A stretch of DNA of 64,000 bases from Balamuthia mandrillaris (Eukaryota > Discosea > Longamoebia > Balamuthiidae): positions 124,001 to 188,000 of the forward strand of contig JAVKOQ010000035.1 of NCBI GenBank assembly GCA_031835245.1, in the 5' to 3' direction. Shown here piece by piece: positions 58,929-64,000 of the stretch. Numbering within the stretch: the first letter of the stretch is position 1; each line of letters begins with the position of its first letter. The notes below the pieces were generated by a model. The model worked only from the letters and a program-made list of their open reading frames with translations, made no database searches and was not told where the DNA came from. The position numbers were made by a program, and so were the translations under genes.

Positions 58929-58972
58929 GCTCAAAACACGCTCAAAACACGCTCAAAACACACACAAAACAC
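58929..58972 (+). repeat. Left array: four 11-bp phased repeats
   Basis: GCTCAAAACAC starts at 58929, 58940 and 58951, followed by ACACAAAACAC at 58962. The spacing is exactly 11 bases. See the opposed right array. Confidence 0.9.
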
Positions 58973-59077
58973 ATTCGGAGTTTTTGAAATTTCATCTGAT
59001 AGACGAATCAAAAATCAAAAAAAACAAATTTTGAATTATGATTGGAAAAATTCAAATAAATTTCGGAGCTTGTGAAT

Positions 59078-59132
59078 GTGTTTTGTGTGTGTTTTGAGCA
59101 TGTTTTGAGCGTGATTTGAGTGTGTTTTGTGC
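59078..59132 (-). repeat. Right array: five 11-bp phased repeats, inverted
   Basis: GTGTTTTGTGT, GTGTTTTGAGC, ATGTTTTGAGC, GTGATTTGAGT and GTGTTTTGTGC start at 59078, 59089, 59100, 59111 and 59122, every 11 bases. They are the reverse complement of the left array units. The two arrays are separated by about 105 bases of AT-rich DNA. Confidence 0.9.
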
Positions 59133-59345
59133 AGAAGCAAAAAACCGACCTGGAAAATATCCCCGATTATTTTCCGGTTTATTTCTCCGGTTTATTTCTC
59201 CATTATTTTCTCCGATTTTATTTCTCCTTTTAAGCTTTTTATCCGTTATAGGCAATTATTTCAAAAAGCGATAATATATTTGAGTAACTTTTTCTTCATA
59301 ACACAAATTTTGACAATTATCATCAATAAGTTTAGAACGAAGAAG

Positions 59346-60320
59346 ATGGAAGAGTTTTTTTTGTTGCTTTCAACAGCAGAAACACTTATTCAAAACGTTA
59401 CAGAAAGAACATGGCGAGCACACTTTGGAGCTAGCTTTGAAACCACTGCCATTATTTGGGACATATTGAAAAGGTTTAAGTTTGAGCGTCCGTTGAAACC
59501 AAAGTACCTATTGTGGGCTCTTTATTTTTTAAAGGTCTACCCCACTGAAGATGTTGCCTGTTCATTTTGTTCTTGCACCCCAAAGACCTTTCGTTACTGG
59601 GTTTGGACTATCATCAAGGCTTTGGCTTCTCAGTTATCATTTGATATGTTTCAGGTTCATCTTTTTTGTTATTGTTTTTGATTTGATTTTGTTTTTTGTT
59701 TTTTTGTTTTATTTTGTTTTCCTTTTTTTCTTGTTGTTGGGTTTTGACTTTAGCATTTGTTTGTCTCACCTTTTTCTTTTTAGCAATTTGTTCAAGCTCA
59801 CCACACTTCAAGAACAGGAATCACAGGTATTGTGGATACCACCGAGTGTCCAATTCAGCGACCATCTGGTGTTAAAACACAACGCAACTTCTATTCTGGC
59901 AAAAAGAAAAAACACACACTTAAGTATGAGCTTGTTTTGGACCTTTCCACAGAGCTCATAACTTGGGTGAGTGGCCCTTATGCTGGCCGAGTACATGATT
60001 TAACGATTGCACGAGAAGGGCTTCTTCCTTATGTGGGACAACAAGAGCTTCTTTTAGGTGATAAGGCCTACCAAGGCGAATCTTGTTTTCTTACACCATT
60101 CAAAGGACATGTAACTGGTACTCTTTTAGAGTTTAACCAAGTTCATGGAGGAGAACGTGTTGACATTGAAAGGGCCATTGGTCGTTTAAAAAGCTTTTCT
60201 TGCTTGACCATCCCTTGGCGACACTCATTAGACAACCACAGCGCTTGTTTTCTTACGGTGGTTTGCTTAGTAAATTTGGACTTGTGTTTTTTTCCTTTAA
60301 ATAAAAACTGTCAAACTTAA
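59346..60320 (+). CDS. DDE-superfamily (PIF/Harbinger, DDE_Tnp_4) transposase
   Basis: Two exons (59346-59654, 59784-60320), joined in phase 0, encode 281 residues. The catalytic acidic residues fall where DDE_Tnp_4 nucleases have them: Asp in GIVDTTECPI, Asp in GRVHDLTIA, Asp in LLLGDKAYQG and Glu in DIERAIGRLKSFSCLTIPWR. The motif YSGKKKKHTLKYELVLD is also typical, as is the late FNQVHGGERVD. The N-terminal exon is helical, possibly the DNA-contact region. It lacks a zinc finger. Divergent to the Myb-like gene, with the two transcription starts flanking the repeat arrays. The frame is intact. Confidence 0.9.
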
Positions 60321-60324
60321 CTCG

Positions 60325-60337
60325 TTCCCTCAACTCT
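60325..60337 (+). repeat. Right terminal inverted repeat of the transposon
   Basis: TTCCCTCAACTCT, reverse complement of 57699-57711, ending five bases after the transposase stop. Confidence 0.75.
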
Positions 60338-60340
60338 ATT
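60338..60340. repeat. Right target-site duplication ATT
   Basis: ATT directly after the right inverted repeat, matching 57696-57698. Confidence 0.6.
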
Positions 60341-60523
60341 GGTATTAATAGGCAGCCATTCCATTAAGCTTTTTGCGCTAATGAAGCAAACAGTTTGCGG
60401 AACGCGATGCATTTTTGGTGGTGGTGGTGGCAGATCGGGCTCACGACTAACGGAGGATAAAACACTATTGAAAATAACCGTGACGAAAGGAGGGAAGAAG
60501 GGTAGGGCGAAGAAGCGGCGATT

Positions 60524-61762
60524 TTATTGGCGATACTTGAGGACGCCCACCCAGTCAGAGTTCACACTGGGACCCAAAGACACATGACGCAAGGTTCCTT
60601 TGTGCAAGTCGGCAACGGAGAGACCGCCCTGCGTTAGGATGGACAGCTCTTTTGAGTTGATGTCAAAGTCAAAGGTGAGGGCTGTGCGAAGGTTAGATAT
60701 GAGCGGCCATTTGGGGTCACTGCTGCAGCTTCCAGAGCTGTCGTACTTCACTCGGACAGCTTTGACTGGGCCATTGTAGGAATCTCTTGTTAACCCCATC
60801 AATTCTCCTGTTTAAAAGGGGTTCTGCATGAGTAACAAGTGATACAAAAGATAGAAGGTGTCCAACCAAGAAGAACAAAGAGGAGAAAAAGCAGAAGAAG
60901 AGAAAAGAAGAACAAGAACAAAAGCAACACACATTCAGAACATGAGTACGAACATGAGGAACAAGAAGGGAGGAGAAGAGGCACATAAACCCGTACCATC
61001 ACCAGCATAAAACAAAGCCGACAAGTTTTCACACTTTTGAAGGTTGTATTGATGGAAGGAGACGCCAGACAGGTCCAAAGTGTGGAGCACTCCCTCATCA
61101 GCTACGGAAAAGTAAAGCTTGGCTTGATCAGGGCTGTAGGCAGCCAACAGGCTGCTGGAAGGAGAGCCCGAGATTGGGAGAGTGGCGACAAAGTCGACAG
61201 TAACGTTGGCAGAGGATGTAGTGTCAACGGCGTAAACGGCATAAATGCCTCTGGGTCCCGTCTGCCGAGTTGTTATAGCCAAAAGTTCTTTGTGATAATG
61301 TTAGAATTCACGGTTTTGTTCCAAACGAAACAAAAACACGTATAAAGAAAGACAAAGGAGGGAAACAAAATAAAAACAAGAGAACATACTGAAGAAGGAA
61401 AGAGAAAAGGGGAGAAAAGTAGACTAGTGTACGCACTTGGTCCCTTTTGTTGTTCGTTATGAAGAGAGAACAAATGGGCGGTGATGTTTGCATAGTGAAA
61501 CATCTTGGTGTTGTCCGCCCGTTTCGCTTTGAACAGTTTGTGGTCCAAAACGTCATGAATGGAAGTGAGCTTCCCGCTCAAACCAACAGCAGAGTCCTGA
61601 GCACTCATGATAGAACTGACTGTCGAGGTGTCGGTGTTGACGTTCACTTCGTAGAGAACGGTGTTACCGTTGTCATCGCTGAATGGCCAGTAAAACTTTT
61701 TGGTGGTTGGCTCATAAGTGCCAACGGGTCCTTGGCTTTTAGAAACACAAACAGTAAGAAAA

Positions 61763-61815
<53 letters not shown>

Positions 61816-62095
61816 ACAAATACAAGAAAACGAAAATGACACTTTTGGCACAATAGAAAAAAAAAAACGATAACAACGAACTAAAAGTGCAAGAAAAAGA
61901 TGGGAGTACGAACGTCCACCAGGTGTGGTCAATATAGGTGACGGGCGTGGTCTCTCCAGTTTTGGGGTCAATGCTGATCAGAGAGTTGTCAAAGTTGCCC
62001 GTGCCTATAACGCGGTTGTACACGCCGTACAGCGGGGTGGCTGAGCACACCGCCAGAAGAGCCAGCAACGCTACCAAACATCCACACAAGTTCAT
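60524..62095 (-). CDS. Secreted propeller-like protein, unknown function
   Basis: Four exons from ATG 62095. Signal peptide LCGCLVALLALLAVCSA, then a series of similar beta-rich blocks: NRVIGTGNFDNSLISIDPKTGE, GPVGTYEPTTKKFYWPFSDD, HTLDLSGVSFHQYNL and TALTFDFDINSKELSILT. The pattern of short strands with D-x-x-T/S turns resembles a six- or seven-blade beta-propeller, but no catalytic motif is visible. No membrane anchor. It is the nearest gene to the transposon on that side (186 bases away) and shares its 5' region with the Ldh2-family gene. Unknown function; secretion is well supported. Confidence 0.72.
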
Positions 62096-62345
62096 CGTGG
62101 TCGGTCTGCCCTTTGGGTGAGGTTCTCTTTGTTTTCTTCCGCGCGAGAAGCTCGGCTTTTTTGCGTTTCCCGTACTAGTGTCATTTGGGTTAAATTTGTT
62201 TTGTTCATTATAACAGTTCAACCAATCATAAATCAAATAACCGAGTGAAAAAGAAATATGTCGACATTTAAATTACTAGACACGAGCCGGGAGAGTAGAG
62301 AGGACGTGAGAGTGCCCTTATCTGAAGAAAAAAAAAGACAAAAAG
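62096..62345. promoter_or_regulatory. Divergent promoter region, secreted protein / Ldh2-family gene
   Basis: A 250-base gap with GTCGAC at 62260-62265 in the context ATATGTCGACATTTAAAT, so the palindrome and an AT-rich TATA-like ATTTAAAT are adjacent, about 80 bases before the plus-strand ATG. Confidence 0.45.
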
Positions 62346-62842
62346 ATGAGAAGAAACGTGGTGGTGGGTGCCGCGCTTCCCAGACCTCGCGCTACGTTGA
62401 GGGACTTTTCAAGCGGTAGTGGTAGTAGTGGCAGGTGGACCTACAACAGGCATTGCATCGGCTATGTTGGTTGTTCCAACGGCCTGAGCCGATCGGCCAC
62501 CGCAACCTCAACCCATCTTCGTTCTCTCCTTCCCTCTTCTTCTTCTCCTTCCCTCTTCAGCAGTCGGCTTTGCTTTTCTACATCGCAGGTACGCGGTTTC
62601 TTTTTTATAGTTGATCGATAACCATCTTTTTCACATTTTCTTTTTTTTTTTAAAAAAAAAAAGGAGAAGAAAAAGGAAGGTGACAGCAACAAAGTGAGAC
62701 GCGTGGACATCAACGAGCTCAAGGCGTATGTGCGAAGGTGCATGTTGGCTGTTGGTTGCTCCCAGGATAAAGCGGATACCGTGGCCGAGATTTTGGTGGA
62801 GGCCGACGTCCGTGGCGTGCACAGCCATGGACTCAACCGTTT

Positions 62843-62888
<46 letters not shown>

Positions 62889-64000
62889 TTGCTCTCTCTT
62901 CGCCTCTACCATTTTTTGTCTTATTCTGTCTTCCGGCGTTTGTCTTCTTCACTCTTTTATCGCTATAAGGGAGATGTATGTACATGAATTGCAACAAGGC
63001 GAAGCGGACGCGAAGGCAATGCCGGAAATAGTGCAAGAGACAGCTTCCACAGCATGTGTGGACGGCCACAATGGAGTAGGCATGTACGTCGCCAAGTTTT
63101 GCATGGAGCTTGCCATCAAGAAAGCCAAGCAATCCGGCATAGGTGACCTCCTTCACTTTTGTTCATTTGCCATTTTCTTCTCTTCTCTGTTATCAACCCT
63201 TGTCATTTTTTTTGCCTCATGAACAGGGTGGGTGGTGACCAGAGGTAGTAACCACTATGGCATAGCAGGATATTACGCCATGATGGCCTCCAAACAAAAC
63301 ATGATAGGCATGAGCTTCACCAACACATCGCCGCTGGTATTCCCCACAAGAGCTGCCAAAGCTGCCCTTGGCACTAATCCCATTGCCGTTGCTGCTCCCA
63401 CCAAGGACCCCGAAGGTTATTCTCATGCCCACTCTTTTTTTTTGTTTTTTGTTTTGTTTGTTTATATCTGGTACTGTTGCTGTTCTCGTTCATGACAACA
63501 CACATACAGATCCATTTGTATTGGACATGGCCACATCAGGCGTGGCCATCGGCAAAGTGGAATGGAAGGACAGAGAGCAAAAGTCAGTGCCGATGGGGTG
63601 GGGCGTCAACGCGCAAGGCATCCCCACCACCGACCCTAAGATGATTTTGGACGGAGGAGGCCTCATGCCTGTAGGTGGTCCCGAGGAAACAGCTGGATAC
63701 AAAGGGTTTGTTTTATTCTTTCCACTTTCGTTCTGTTTCATTTTTTTCTCACCTATTTTAAATGAACTTTTAGATATGGATTGGCGATGATGGTGGAATT
63801 GTTCTGTGGAGTGTTGGCCGGTTCCGAGTTTGGCGTCAACATCCCACCATGGAGGCAAGGCAGGGGCAAAGCCGCCAACCTGGGTCAATGCTTTGTTTGT
63901 TTGGACCCTTCCGTGTTTGGCGATGCGAACGCCTTTCTCGATCGCTCCTCCGCGTTGATGCAGCAAATGAGACAGCTGCCTGCGGTTCAAAAGGACAGGC
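62346..64000 (+). CDS. Ldh2/malate-lactate dehydrogenase family oxidoreductase, 3' end cut by window
   Basis: At least seven exons, 3' end beyond the window. The N terminus is Arg/Ser-rich and ends in [10 protein letters not shown], a good mitochondrial presequence with an R-3-type cleavage site. The body matches the Ldh2 (YlbC/YjmC-type) family: [114 protein letters not shown] and [26 protein letters not shown]. Such enzymes oxidise a 2-hydroxyacid (malate, lactate, ureidoglycolate or sulfolactate) with NAD(P)+; the exact substrate is not shown. Not Rossmann-type; structurally unrelated to classical malate dehydrogenase. The first intron side has a (CT)n run at 62851-62882. Confidence 0.92.

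Larger units (their letters stand above)
57699..60337. mobile_element. PIF/Harbinger-like DNA transposon, two divergent genes, 2,639 bp
   Basis: A complete element. 13-bp perfect terminal inverted repeats (AGAGTTGAGGGAA / TTCCCTCAACTCT) are flanked by a 3-bp ATT duplication. It carries two divergently transcribed intact genes: a Myb/SANT-like DNA-binding protein (-) and a DDE transposase (+), the two-gene plan of PIF/Harbinger elements. Between them are two opposed arrays of 11-bp repeats. Both reading frames are undamaged, so it may be recent and autonomous. The duplication differs from the TWA usual for the superfamily. Confidence 0.85.

Noticed and set aside
57699-60337. Transposon arms read as a MITE nested between the genes
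   Set aside because: The 11-bp arrays are inside the element and lack their own target duplication; a regulatory or protein-binding array fits better than a second insertion.
1-64000. CRISPR arrays, rRNA genes or organellar DNA
   Set aside because: No regularly spaced direct repeats of CRISPR type, no rRNA sequence and no dense intron-free gene run were seen; the window is eukaryotic nuclear DNA.

Overview
The window is nuclear DNA of an intron-rich eukaryote. Nearly every long gene is broken by short GT..AG introns, and there is a eukaryotic tRNA-Ser, mitochondrial presequences, CAAX and MutS-alpha-type proteins, and two frames that are open only when introns are removed. An iplA-type IP3 receptor, Ras, RasGEF and C2-RhoGEF-PH proteins, F-box/JmjC and PB1 proteins, and no plant or animal hallmarks, suggest a free-living protist, most likely an amoebozoan. 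That placement is inference. Exon borders were drawn by eye from splice sites, phase and family resemblance. Starts are ATG codons I could see.

Layout. 1-1.2 kb: 3' end of a TMEM184/OST-alpha membrane protein, then tRNA-Ser(CGA). 1.45-15 kb (-): a 13.5-kb IP3/ryanodine-receptor-like calcium channel gene. 15.4-17.1 kb: a small hydrophilic protein, COA5/PET191 and a Ser/Gly-rich protein with a C-terminal membrane segment. 17.5-19.7 kb: pyruvate dehydrogenase E1-beta and GSKIP. 20-31 kb: RasGEF, a membrane-anchored DNase I, a tandem-PB1 protein and a FAAH-type amidase. 30.6-39.2 kb: SUA5, cis-prenyltransferase DHDDS, a C2-DH-PH RhoGEF and ICMT. 39.4-48.8 kb: F-box/JmjC protein, MSH6 carrying an N-terminal GRF zinc finger, and a UBZ/C2H2/RING protein. 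49.1-53.3 kb: a thioredoxin-fold protein, a myristoylated EF-hand protein and two secreted Gly-Asp repeat proteins. 53.3-57.3 kb: Ras, ribonucleotide reductase R2 and a BAHD acyltransferase. 57.7-60.3 kb: a complete two-gene PIF/Harbinger-like transposon. 60.5-64 kb: a secreted protein and an Ldh2-family dehydrogenase cut by the window end.

Shared themes. Ras, RasGEF and ICMT form a plausible prenylated-Ras signalling set scattered over 34 kb. The DHDDS isoprenoid enzyme lies near ICMT. MSH6 and R2 are both DNA-maintenance genes. Convergent neighbours are very tightly packed (31-260 nt between stop codons), whereas divergent starts share 250-760 nt.

Most unusual items. The transposon has 13-bp terminal inverted repeats, a 3-bp ATT duplication and, between its divergent genes, two opposed arrays of exactly 11-bp-spaced repeats. 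Introns carry (CT)n tracts only on the sense strand. A GTCGAC element recurs between genes. The calcium channel lacks the usual GGG selectivity filter. At two places an otherwise smooth protein needs one extra homopolymer base, which hints at assembly errors.
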